From: Paenibacillus pini JCM 16418
GTDB taxonomy: Bacteria; Bacillota; Bacilli; Paenibacillales; Paenibacillaceae
Assembly (NCBI RefSeq): GCF_000576305.1
Contig: NZ_BAVZ01000006.1
Coordinates: 186,001 to 250,000, forward strand
Length of the DNA stretch: 64,000 nucleotides
Direction: 5' to 3'
Positions 16,381 through 24,633 of the stretch are shown piece after piece. A program made the position numbers and the translations under genes. The notes beneath the pieces are model-generated. The model was not told the origin of the DNA, made no database searches, and was given only the letters and a program-made list of their open reading frames with translations. How positions within the stretch are numbered: the first letter of the stretch is position 1; each line of letters starts with the position of its first letter.

Positions 16381-17247
16381 ATGAAATCTCTTTTTAAAAA
16401 TGAAGCTGCAAAAGATGAATATGACAGACAGTATGACCAGACGCTAGTGCTTTTTGGTATGGCTGGAGAGTCAAGGCGAATTCATACATCCTTTGGAGAG
16501 ACCCACGTGTTAATCTATGGGGACCGAGATAAACCACCCCTAGTACTATTACATGGGATGACGATGAGCTCGACGATGTGGTATCCGAATATGAAGGCAT
16601 TGTGCGGGCAGCGCTGTGTGTATGCTATTGATTCGGTCGGTGACTTTGGCAAAAGCAAATCGGAGCATCACATCAAGACGAGGGAAGAAGCTAACAAATG
16701 GTTATATGAAGTGCTGTATGCTTTAGAGATTGAAAAGACCGATATGGCGGGACACTCCATGGGCGGGTTCATGGCCATGAATTTTGCACTCGCTTATCCA
16801 GAAAGGATATCTAAGCTACTGCTCTACGCCCCAGCAGGAGCATTTACGCGAGTGAGTCTACGTTTCATCATGAAAATATACCCTGCACTTCTATTTCATA
16901 CCGATCAATCCATTGACAAAGCATTTCTGTGGTTTTCGGGAAATAATCAGCCGCTGCATCCTGTGTTTCGAAACCAAATACTGGCCGGTTATAAGACAGC
17001 TAAACCACTTCAACGTCTGATGCCTTCTGTTATTTCTGAGGATGAATTTGCGAACTTTCATGTGCCAACTCTTTTACTTGTTGGTGGTCGGGAGGTCATT
17101 TATTCTCCGAATAAAGCTATTCTCGCTGCTAAGAGTAGAATAAGCCATCTGAAGAGTTACCTGATTCCAGAAGCAAGTCATGCGCTAACGATAGAGCAGG
17201 CGGATCGTGTGAACGAACTTTCACTACAATTTCTAGGTGAGACATAG
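16381..17247 (+). CDS. Alpha/beta hydrolase
   Basis: A 288-residue alpha/beta-hydrolase fold protein. LVLLHGMTMSSTMW supplies the oxyanion region and GHSMGG holds the nucleophilic serine (about S126). EASHALTIEQ holds the catalytic histidine (about H267), with an acidic residue in LLVGGREVIYSP. The substrate cannot be told; the family includes esterases, lactonases and C-C hydrolases. No signal peptide, so cytoplasmic. It is co-directional and nearly contiguous with the guanylate-kinase-like gene. Confidence 0.9.
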   Translation: MKSLFKNEAAKDEYDRQYDQTLVLFGMAGESRRIHTSFGETHVLIYGDRDKPPLVLLHGMTMSSTMWYPNMKALCGQRCVYAIDSVGDFGKSKSEHHIKTREEANKWLYEVLYALEIEKTDMAGHSMGGFMAMNFALAYPERISKLLLYAPAGAFTRVSLRFIMKIYPALLFHTDQSIDKAFLWFSGNNQPLHPVFRNQILAGYKTAKPLQRLMPSVISEDEFANFHVPTLLLVGGREVIYSPNKAILAAKSRISHLKSYLIPEASHALTIEQADRVNELSLQFLGET

Positions 17248-17271
17248 TAAAATCATAAGCATGAAAGTACG

Positions 17272-17296
17272 AAACGCCGGTGATGGCGTTTTTATT
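17272..17296 (+). terminator. Weak terminator after the hydrolase gene
   Basis: AAACGCC / GGCGTTT around GGTGAT followed by TTTATTTT. The short stem makes this moderate. Confidence 0.6.
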
Positions 17297-17439
17297 TTGC
17301 AGAAAATGTCGGAAGACAAATAACGGAAGCAGATGCCCCCTTGTTTTAATAAAAAAACTTTGGGACAATAATAGTTGGAGCTTTGGCTTAGTAAGTAGAC
17401 TTGAACTGTATTTTATAGTTTTGAAAAGAGGATAAATGA

Positions 17440-18528
17440 ATGAATAAACAATCTATATATGGACTAACGTTTGAACAATTGACGGCTTGGCTGCTCCCTT
17501 ATGGGCACAAGAAATTCCGCGCATCACAGGTTTGGGATTGGCTGTATACGAAGCGGGTGAAGTCGTTCTCTGAGATGAATGATGTTAATCCAGAATGTGT
17601 ACAGCTATTAGCCGATCACTTTATCATGCATACTTTACAGGAGCATGTGAAGCAGGAATCTGCTGATGGAACGATTAAATATCTGTTTAAGCTGAAGGAT
17701 GACAGTTTAATTGAGACTGTACTGATGAGACAGAAATATGGCTTGTCCGTATGTGTAACGACACAAGTTGGCTGTAATATTGGTTGCAGCTTCTGCGCAA
17801 GTGGGCTAATTGCCAAGAGCCGCGATCTATCGGCTGGCGAAATTGTGGAGCAAATTATGGAGGTTCAGCATGACTTAGATCTAGCTGGCAAGGGCGAGCA
17901 TGTCAGTCACGTCGTGGTTATGGGAATTGGTGAGCCTTTCGATAACTTCACTAACATGGTCGATTTCTTAGAAGTGATTAAGGATCGCAAAGGACTTGCG
18001 ATTGCGGGAAGACATATTACCGTGTCCACGAGTGGGCTAGCGCCTAAAATTATAGAGTTTGCAGATCGCGAGTTAAAGGTAAACTTGGCGATTTCATTGC
18101 ATGCTCCTAATAATGAGCTTCGAACCCAAATTATGAAAATAAATCGTGCGTACCCGTTAGAGAAGTTGATGCCTGCGATTGATTATTATTTAGAGAAATC
18201 GAATCGCCGGATTACGATTGAATATATTCTCCTGAGAGATGTCAATGACCGTATTGAACATGCACTTGAACTTGCAGAGCTGATGCAGAGTCGCCGTAAC
18301 CTCGTGAACGTGAACCTGATTCCGTATAACCCGGTGGATGAGCATAGCCAGTATCAGAGAAGCGCAAATGAATCGGTACGAGCGTTCTATGATATTTTGA
18401 AGAAGCAGGGTATAAGTGTTAGTAAGCGTCTTGAGCATGGAACGGATATTGACGCAGCTTGTGGACAATTGCGAAGCAAACAGATTAAAAAGTCTGCCGA
18501 GGATGAGCTTAGTCCAGCAGTAAACTAA
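17440..18528 (+). CDS. rlmN: 23S rRNA (adenine-2503-C2)-methyltransferase RlmN-type
   Basis: A radical-SAM methyltransferase of 362 residues. It has an N-terminal helical domain ([20 protein letters not shown]) typical of RlmN, the [4Fe-4S] motif CNIGCSFC (cysteines about 112, 116, 119), GIGEPFDN, the STSG segment and the C-terminal [11 protein letters not shown] with the catalytic cysteine (about C341). It methylates C2 of A2503 in 23S rRNA and A37 of some tRNAs. The related Cfr enzymes give antibiotic resistance by C8 methylation. The N-terminal domain and overall pattern favour RlmN, but [11 protein letters not shown] after the cluster differs from the usual ASTLGGLKR. GAGG precedes the ATG. 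Confidence 0.87.
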   Translation: MNKQSIYGLTFEQLTAWLLPYGHKKFRASQVWDWLYTKRVKSFSEMNDVNPECVQLLADHFIMHTLQEHVKQESADGTIKYLFKLKDDSLIETVLMRQKYGLSVCVTTQVGCNIGCSFCASGLIAKSRDLSAGEIVEQIMEVQHDLDLAGKGEHVSHVVVMGIGEPFDNFTNMVDFLEVIKDRKGLAIAGRHITVSTSGLAPKIIEFADRELKVNLAISLHAPNNELRTQIMKINRAYPLEKLMPAIDYYLEKSNRRITIEYILLRDVNDRIEHALELAELMQSRRNLVNVNLIPYNPVDEHSQYQRSANESVRAFYDILKKQGISVSKRLEHGTDIDAACGQLRSKQIKKSAEDELSPAVN

Positions 18529-18540
18529 ATGGAGTATCTA

Positions 18541-18573
18541 GCCCCCTAGAATGTTATGTTTTAGGGGTTTTTG
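18541..18573 (+). terminator. Terminator after rlmN
   Basis: CCCCTA / TTAGGGG stem with an AT-rich loop followed by TTTTTG. Confidence 0.75.
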
Positions 18574-18702
18574 TTGTCTCGTTAGGCTCATTACGACGAT
18601 CCTTATCATTCAGACGATTTAGCACCAATTTAACCGCGATGGTGTCATCTAAATAACTAGTGGGAATACATAGTCGGTTATTATTTGACGTGAATTGTAC
18701 AT
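18554..18702 (-). CDS. Possible small protein with damaged start
   Basis: On the minus strand a protein-like reading (VQFTSNNRLCIPTSYLDD, then TIAVKLVLNRLNDKDRR) runs about 48 codons to a TAA at 18554 but has no ATG, GTG or TTG in frame. An ATG in the next frame at 18702 would join it if one base were missing (CATGTA for CATGGTA on the coding strand), the same kind of loss seen elsewhere in this window. I recognise no family. The rest of the 450-base space up to 18979 shows no other convincing gene; it must hold the promoter of the sulfur genes. Confidence 0.3.
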
Positions 18703-18979
18703 GAGTATGCCTGTAATTAAATTACAAAAAATGGTTGACAACTCAATATGACTGTTGGTATTATTTGGCACAAGATGATGATAAAGACCTTCCAAAGTGT
18801 TTTCATATTCGAATCGACTGGATATCCGGAGATTCAATGTACAGCTACCTTGCTGAACGTTGGATCTTTTTTTGTACCTATTTTATGAGAAAAAGGGGGT
18901 TGGCTTGCGTTAAATCCGATTATACAGGTCTGTTAAGTTAGTTATTATAACGAATTATTCATGAAAAGGGAGATGAATC

Positions 18980-19906
18980 ATGATGTCACAAGTAGCCACT
19001 TATTTATCACGTAGTTATATTCCCAAGAGAGAGCATAAAGTAGGAGCGCATCTACTTCAAAGATTGCCGGAGGGCGTTCAGGATCGCCCTTACACCTTGT
19101 TTAGATTAAAGCCATTAAGTCCGATTATTGGAGCGGAAATTGATGGAGTCGATTTAGGTAAGCCGATTCCTCCAGAGCTGAAAGAGGAGCTACACCGAGC
19201 ATTTCTCGAATGGAAGGTCATCTTCTTCCGGAATCAGAATATCAGTAGTGCGGAACAGCTTGCGTTTGCCCGCCTATGGGGTGGCATTGAGAGACATCCA
19301 TTCCTGCCGCAAGGAAGTGTGGAGGAAGTGACGCGTTTTGAGAAAAATGAGAAGGCCATTGGCATGGAGAATACGTGGCATACCGATGTGACATGGCGGT
19401 TGAAGCCTGCTCTGGGTTCCGTACTTCGATTATCTGAGGTTCCACCGCAAGGGGGAGATACCCTGTGGGCGGATATGGCAGCGGCATATGATAATTTGCC
19501 AGAAGAGGTGAAGGTGCAAATTGATGGCCTGACGGCAATACATGATTTCACGGGTAGTTTCGGACGGGGACTAACTCCGGAGCAGTTAGTAGCGAAGCAA
19601 GAAGAGTACCCTGCTGCGGAGCATCCCGTTGTACGTATACATCCAGAGACAGGCCGAAAAACACTCTTTGTTAACGCTGCTTTTACTGTACGCATTATTG
19701 GCCTTGAGGCGGAGGAAAGTGAGAAGCTGCTGCAATATTTGTTCAAGCAGGCACATGTACCCGAATACCAAGTGAGATTTCACTGGGAAAAGAATTCAGT
19801 CGCGTTTTGGGATAATAGAGCAACTCAGCATTATGCAGTATCTGATTATTATCCTAATCGCCGCATCGCGGAACGAATTTCAATTGAGGGAGATTTGCCA
19901 GAGTAA
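18980..19906 (+). CDS. TauD/TfdA-family Fe(II)/2-oxoglutarate dioxygenase 1
   Basis: A 308-residue member of the taurine dioxygenase/alkylsulfatase family. The iron ligands are H134 and D136 in WHTDVTW and H284 in ATQHYA. The 2-oxoglutarate-binding arginine is about R295. IGAEIDGVDLG near the N-terminus is typical. These cytoplasmic enzymes hydroxylate sulfonates or alkyl sulfates so that sulfite or sulfate is released for growth. GGGAG precedes the ATG. It is followed after 30 bases by an SsuA-like binding protein and then a second dioxygenase, so it belongs to a sulfur-scavenging operon. The residues before 40 extend beyond the core family. Confidence 0.92.
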   Translation: MMSQVATYLSRSYIPKREHKVGAHLLQRLPEGVQDRPYTLFRLKPLSPIIGAEIDGVDLGKPIPPELKEELHRAFLEWKVIFFRNQNISSAEQLAFARLWGGIERHPFLPQGSVEEVTRFEKNEKAIGMENTWHTDVTWRLKPALGSVLRLSEVPPQGGDTLWADMAAAYDNLPEEVKVQIDGLTAIHDFTGSFGRGLTPEQLVAKQEEYPAAEHPVVRIHPETGRKTLFVNAAFTVRIIGLEAEESEKLLQYLFKQAHVPEYQVRFHWEKNSVAFWDNRATQHYAVSDYYPNRRIAERISIEGDLPE

Positions 19907-19936
19907 CCCAAATCCACTTGCTGAGGGGCTATAAAT

Positions 19937-20980
19937 ATGAGTAAACCAACACGTAATTCGGTAAATAAACGAAGAATGGTGCTGTTTAGCATATTGCTGG
20001 CAGCAGTCATATTGCTGATTGTAGGATGCAGTAATCAAGGTAATGATTCGAAGTCGAACACGGCATCGGGCGGAGATAAAGCAGCTGCATCAGGTGCACC
20101 GGTTAAAGTGAATATCGCCATTAACGGCAAGATAAGCCCGCTGAGTATCGCTAAGGAGAAAGGCTGGTTTGAGGAAGAATTCAAGAAGCAGAATGCAGAA
20201 GTGAAGTGGAGCGAATTTCCAAGTGGCCCGCCGCTACTCGAAGCGTTATCCGCGGGAAGAGTGGATTTATCATTCCTTGGGGATGGGGCTGTCATTTCGG
20301 GTATAGCTAACCATTTACCTTTTGAGGTTATTTCGTTGATCTCAGAAGGCAAGGGTTCCGTCTCCATACTGGTTCCTCCGAATAGTCCAATTCAAAAGAT
20401 AGAGGATCTCAAAGGAAAAACAGTGGGTGCAACGAAGGGAACCGTCGGCCACGTGTACTTAATTAAAGTACTTAAAAGTAGGGGGCTGACTCTTGCTGAT
20501 GTGAATGTAATCAACTTACAACCCGATGATGGGCAGGCTGCTTTTGACAGTGGGAAGCTCGACGCATGGGTGGTATGGGATCCCTACGCCACGATAAATG
20601 TAGCAGCAAAGAAGGCAAGGGTGTTACCAATTGATCATCCCATTCTTGCACCAAATTCAATGATTGCTCATACGGAGTTTGCCAAAGAGCATCCCGAACT
20701 TGTCATTACATATCTGCGAGTGTTCAAAAAGGCAACAGACTGGGAAACTGCCCATTTGGATGAGTCAGCTCAAATTTTTAGCGAAAAGACCAAGGTACCT
20801 GTGGATACGATTAAGACGATTGTCGGGAAGAATAAGCCTATATTATCTCCTTATACACAAGATGCGCTAGATGAACAGCAGTTAACAAGTGAAGTTCTGT
20901 TAGAGAATGGATTTATAAAGAATAAGATTACATTTAAGGATGCAGTCAACGACACGTTTATCAAAGAGGCGCTGAAATAA
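19937..20980 (+). CDS. Aliphatic sulfonate/taurine-binding lipoprotein (SsuA/TauA-like)
   Basis: A 347-residue lipoprotein (lipobox IVGC, cysteine 31) with an NMT1/SsuA-type periplasmic-binding fold: VNIAINGKISPLSIAKEKGWF, EALSAGRVDLSFLGDGAV, IEDLKGKTVGATKGTVGH and DAWVVWDPYATI. It would capture a sulfonate outside the membrane for an ABC importer. It lies between two TauD-like dioxygenase genes, but no permease or ATPase gene is present in this operon. It must share a transporter encoded elsewhere, or have lost its own. Confidence 0.92.
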   Translation: MSKPTRNSVNKRRMVLFSILLAAVILLIVGCSNQGNDSKSNTASGGDKAAASGAPVKVNIAINGKISPLSIAKEKGWFEEEFKKQNAEVKWSEFPSGPPLLEALSAGRVDLSFLGDGAVISGIANHLPFEVISLISEGKGSVSILVPPNSPIQKIEDLKGKTVGATKGTVGHVYLIKVLKSRGLTLADVNVINLQPDDGQAAFDSGKLDAWVVWDPYATINVAAKKARVLPIDHPILAPNSMIAHTEFAKEHPELVITYLRVFKKATDWETAHLDESAQIFSEKTKVPVDTIKTIVGKNKPILSPYTQDALDEQQLTSEVLLENGFIKNKITFKDAVNDTFIKEALK

Positions 20981-21019
20981 GAAACACTAATGAATTAAAA
21001 TTCAAGGGAGGAATAGAAA

Positions 21020-21937
21020 ATGAGTAAAGCACTTAAAATTGCACCTGTGGCTGGACGCATTGGGGCCGTCATTAAGGATATTCATTTATCGGGAGACCTT
21101 GACTTGGGTACGATCCAAGCGATTGAAGAGGCGCTGCTGAAATATAAAGTATTATTCTTCAGAGGACAGCAGCATCTTGACGATGCTTCTCAGGAAGCGT
21201 TCGCTAAACGTCTTGGGCAATTGTATTCACATCCAACGGTACCCGTGAAGAGCGGAACCAGTGCTGTATTGGAGCTAGATTCCGAGCATGGCGGACGTGC
21301 TAACTCGTGGCATACGGATATCTCATTCGTTGCGGCCTATCCGAAGGCTTCTGTGTTACGTTCAGTGGTCATTCCAGCGGCTGGAGGAGACACCGTATGG
21401 GCAAATACGGCATCGGCTTATCTTGATTTACCCGAGGAGCTGCGAGAATTAGTAGATAAGCTACGTGCTGAACATACGAATGCTTTTGATTATGCGAGTT
21501 TTGCTTATAATCAGAAGCTTAGAAATGACCCAGCGTTTCTGAAATACCGGAAGCAGTTTGAATCTACGGTCTATGAGACGGAGCATCCGCTGGTTCGAGT
21601 CCACCCAGAGACAGGAGAGAAGAATCTACTGCTTGGAAGCTTTGTAAAGCGTATTGTCGGGTTCAAACCGGATGATTCAGCACGATTGTTATCCATTTTG
21701 CAGGATCATGTGACTCGTCTTGAGAATACAGTTCGCTGGAGCTGGAAGGTAGGCGATGTCGTTATTTGGGATAACCGTGCAACACAGCATTATGCGATTA
21801 ACGACTACGGAAGTGAGCATCGTGTTGTGCGCCGGGTTACGATTGCTGGTGATATTCCATTCGGCGTTGATGGACGTCAAAGTGTGACGATTAAGCCTGA
21901 GCCCGCGCAAGCGGAGGATACACCAGAGGCTATATAA
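21020..21937 (+). CDS. TauD/TfdA-family Fe(II)/2-oxoglutarate dioxygenase 2
   Basis: A second dioxygenase of the same family, 305 residues: iron ligands H98 and D100 in SWHTDISF and H257 in RATQHYA, with the 2-oxoglutarate arginine in VVRRVTIAGD. It is clearly not a recent copy of the first, since the two agree mainly at motifs. They are likely to act on different sulfonates or sulfate esters. GGGAGGAA precedes the ATG. It closes the operon, with a terminator 36 bases after the stop. Confidence 0.92.
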   Translation: MSKALKIAPVAGRIGAVIKDIHLSGDLDLGTIQAIEEALLKYKVLFFRGQQHLDDASQEAFAKRLGQLYSHPTVPVKSGTSAVLELDSEHGGRANSWHTDISFVAAYPKASVLRSVVIPAAGGDTVWANTASAYLDLPEELRELVDKLRAEHTNAFDYASFAYNQKLRNDPAFLKYRKQFESTVYETEHPLVRVHPETGEKNLLLGSFVKRIVGFKPDDSARLLSILQDHVTRLENTVRWSWKVGDVVIWDNRATQHYAINDYGSEHRVVRRVTIAGDIPFGVDGRQSVTIKPEPAQAEDTPEAI

Positions 21938-21973
21938 AAGTTGTTCTTTTCAAAATTTCAAAATGAAGAAAGA

Positions 21974-22012
21974 AAAAGGACTGATGGCTAAACCGCCGTC
22001 AGTCCTTTTCTT
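21974..22012. terminator. Bidirectional terminator
   Basis: AAAAGGACTGATGGC / GCCGTCAGTCCTTTT around TAAACC, between convergent genes, with A and T runs on both sides. Confidence 0.92.
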
Positions 22013-22025
22013 ATGAAATATGTAG

Positions 22026-22388
22026 CTAAACTGCGGCAACGACGACGAGTACCCAACCAACTAAGAACATAACGCCTCCAAGAGGGGTTATGGCACCCAG
22101 TTTGCGAATACCTGTGAGACTTAAAGCGTATAAACTACCTGAGAACAGAATAATGCCAGCAAACAGAAACCACCCAGCAAGAATGACAAGCGAGCTGTTG
22201 TCTAGCTGTTTGGAAATCAAACCTAGAATTAGCAATCCTAGCCCGTGCGCCATATGATACTGGATGCCCGTCTGATATACCTTTAATTGATCCTCTGATA
22301 GTTTATTCTTAAGTGCGTGAGCCCCGAAGGCCCCCAATGCGACCGCAAGGAACATCATAATTCCCCCGAGCAGTAGTAACGTATTCAT
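22026..22388 (-). CDS. DUF423 membrane protein
   Basis: A 120-residue integral membrane protein with four helices and the family signatures LGAFGAHALKNKL and YQTGIQYHMAHGLGLL. Its function is not established. GAGGCG six bases before the ATG at 22388 supports this start over a longer reading from 22436. It is transcribed alone, convergent with the sulfonate operon. Confidence 0.93.
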   Translation of the reverse strand: MNTLLLLGGIMMFLAVALGAFGAHALKNKLSEDQLKVYQTGIQYHMAHGLGLLILGLISKQLDNSSLVILAGWFLFAGIILFSGSLYALSLTGIRKLGAITPLGGVMFLVGWVLVVVAAV

Positions 22389-22452
22389 GTTTATCGCCTC
22401 CACAGCAATACTACCGATTGCAGGTAGTAACGTCAATTGATGGGTATATTTT

Positions 22453-22482
22453 TTGAAAAAAATGGTATAAGTTTGCTAGAAT
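22453..22482 (+). promoter_or_regulatory. Probable promoter of the moxR operon
   Basis: TTGAAA at 22453, an 18-base spacer and TAGAAT at 22477 with an upstream TG, 73 bases before the MoxR start. Confidence 0.5.
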
Positions 22483-22555
22483 AGAAGCATTCATTGCAAG
22501 CGCTTCAATTAATATATTACTAAAATGCTGCGGCAGAAGAGGTAGGGGAACCCAT

Positions 22556-23524
22556 ATGCAAAGCGTTCGAGCGTTAACGTTGAAACTGAAAGAAAATATC
22601 GGCAAGGTTATCGTAGGCAAGGATGATGAAGTAGAACTGCTGCTAACAGCGCTACTTGCTTCGGGACATGTACTGCTTGAAGATGTGCCAGGTACAGGCA
22701 AGACCATGCTTGCAAAAAGTTTGGCTGCATCCCTAAGCCTGAGTTTCCAGCGGATACAATTTACCCCGGATTTGCTACCTTCAGATCTGACGGGTATCCA
22801 TTTTTATAATCAAAAGGATGGCGAATTTCACTTTCGTCCAGGCCCCCTATTCTCACGTTTGATTCTGGCCGATGAGATTAACCGTGCAACTCCGCGTACC
22901 CAATCGAGTTTGCTTGAATGTATGGAAGAACGGCAGATTAGTATAGATGGAGAAACGATGGCATTGGAAAAACATTTCATGGTCATGGCGACGCAGAATC
23001 CAGTTGATCATCAGGGCACATTTCCGCTACCAGAAGCCCAGATGGATCGGTTCATGATCCGTATGAAACTTGGTTATCCATCCGCTATAGAGGGCAAGGA
23101 GATACTTATGCGGACAGCGGGAGCGGGTGGCTTACATTCAGGGCGGGCTGAATCTGTGGCAACGCCGGAGGAAGTGCTTGAAGCGCAGCATTTGTGCTCG
23201 CAGGTGCAAATTAGCGAGGATCTTCTTGTGTATATCGTTGCTCTAGCTGAAGCTACACGGAAGCATTCAGATATCACACTGGGCATTAGTCCAAGGGGAA
23301 CGCAGGCATTGCTTCGAGCTGCCCAGTCCTATGCTGCGATACAGGGCAGGGAATACGTATTACCTGATGATATTAAGCATTTATTTATCCCTGTATGCGC
23401 TCACCGACTCGTTTTGAAGAAGCGTTATGAAACGTTAGGTAGTCCCGCTGAACGTATGTTGCATGAGGTGCTGGAACAAATTCCTGTTCCAAGTGAAGAG
23501 GGACTGGAAAGTAGCGTGAAATAA
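22556..23524 (+). CDS. MoxR-family AAA+ ATPase
   Basis: A 322-residue AAA+ ATPase of the MoxR class. Walker A is DVPGTGKT (lysine about 49), Walker B is LILADEINRA and sensor 1 is MATQNP, followed by PLPEAQMDRF and the C-terminal lid. MoxR proteins act as chaperones for protein complexes, often with a von Willebrand factor-type partner. The stop overlaps the ATG of the DUF58 gene by one base, so the two products are made together. Confidence 0.93.
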   Translation: MQSVRALTLKLKENIGKVIVGKDDEVELLLTALLASGHVLLEDVPGTGKTMLAKSLAASLSLSFQRIQFTPDLLPSDLTGIHFYNQKDGEFHFRPGPLFSRLILADEINRATPRTQSSLLECMEERQISIDGETMALEKHFMVMATQNPVDHQGTFPLPEAQMDRFMIRMKLGYPSAIEGKEILMRTAGAGGLHSGRAESVATPEEVLEAQHLCSQVQISEDLLVYIVALAEATRKHSDITLGISPRGTQALLRAAQSYAAIQGREYVLPDDIKHLFIPVCAHRLVLKKRYETLGSPAERMLHEVLEQIPVPSEEGLESSVK

Positions 23525-24633
23525 TGGCTATCCTGTGGCTGCTTCTTGCCTGCGGAGCTGTTATAACATTGCAGGGATATGTGCTGGGTAAAGGATCTCT
23601 TAAGAAAATAACATATGAGCGTCATTTTAATAGCGAATCCTGCTATGTGGGGGACCGAATTGAGATGGTCGAGGTCATTGAGAACGCTAAGCCGATACCC
23701 GTACCATGGCTGCGTTTGGAGGCGATGATGCCCTCATCCCTATCTTTTAAGCGAAGTAAAGAGACCTGGATTAGCAAAGGCGATATCTATCAGAATCATA
23801 CGAGTTTGTTCACACTCCCTCCCCGGAGCCGGATCACTCGTACGCATCAGATTCAGTGCAGAGGACGTGGAATCTACCAAATGGATTCCGCCACAATGAC
23901 TAGTGGCGATCTGTTTGCATTATATTTTCAGACTCGACAAATAAAGCTTAGCAAAAGACTTGTCGTATATCCGGCGCTGCTAGGAGAAGATGAACTTCCT
24001 GCGTCTTGGAGGACTTGGCAAGGTGAACTTGCGGTGCGGCGTTGGATTGTAGAAGATCCTTTTCTCATTACAGGTATAAGAAATTATGCTCCAGGTGATT
24101 CGATGAACCGCATTCATTGGAATGCGAGTGCAAGAGCTGGGGAGCTTCAGGTGCACCAGAATGGATATTCGGCTGACCCACGTGCGATGATCTGTCTGAA
24201 TATTGAAGTATCTGAGCAGATGTGGAACGTTGTGACAAGACCGGAGATCGTTGAATCGGCATTATCCTACGCAGCTACTTGTGCTGCATCGCTGATCCAT
24301 CAGGGCATGGCTATAGGCTTTGGTCATAATGCTCATTCCTTGTTAGATCAGGAGCAGTTGGCAAGAGTTGAACCAGACTATGGTACTCCTCATTTGGAGG
24401 CAGTACTAGAAGCAATGTCTGCTCTAGAGATGAAATCAAGATTATCATTCCATGAATTTTTACGTATTGAAGCGGAGCGTGAACATGCTCAGAAGATGGA
24501 CTACTTGCTTGTTACCGCCCATGTATCTGATCTGATGAAACAGTCCATTGTGCAGTTGGAAATGCAAGGACATCGTGTCATGATTGCCGATATGGCTGCT
24601 TGGAAGGAGGAGAAATATGCGCAACAAGGATGA
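23524..24633 (+). CDS. DUF58 domain protein
   Basis: A 369-residue protein of the YeaD type: a short N-terminal hydrophobic anchor, a beta-rich region, then the DUF58 signature DPFLITGIRNYAPGDSMNRI followed by HWNASARAGELQV. DUF58 proteins have a degenerate von Willebrand A-like fold and travel with MoxR ATPases. It overlaps the MoxR stop by one base and the next gene by 17 bases, a tight three-gene operon. The exact role is unknown, though links to cell envelope function are common. Confidence 0.92.
   Translation: MAILWLLLACGAVITLQGYVLGKGSLKKITYERHFNSESCYVGDRIEMVEVIENAKPIPVPWLRLEAMMPSSLSFKRSKETWISKGDIYQNHTSLFTLPPRSRITRTHQIQCRGRGIYQMDSATMTSGDLFALYFQTRQIKLSKRLVVYPALLGEDELPASWRTWQGELAVRRWIVEDPFLITGIRNYAPGDSMNRIHWNASARAGELQVHQNGYSADPRAMICLNIEVSEQMWNVVTRPEIVESALSYAATCAASLIHQGMAIGFGHNAHSLLDQEQLARVEPDYGTPHLEAVLEAMSALEMKSRLSFHEFLRIEAEREHAQKMDYLLVTAHVSDLMKQSIVQLEMQGHRVMIADMAAWKEEKYAQQG

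Noticed and set aside
18574..18979. S-box or other sulfur riboswitch before the TauD-type operon
   Set aside because: No conserved S-box core or terminator/antiterminator pair is visible in the leader.
19234..19746. 170-codon minus-strand frame across the first TauD-type gene
   Set aside because: It is antisense to a fully motif-complete gene, rich in Ser/Arg/Cys, and has no family likeness.
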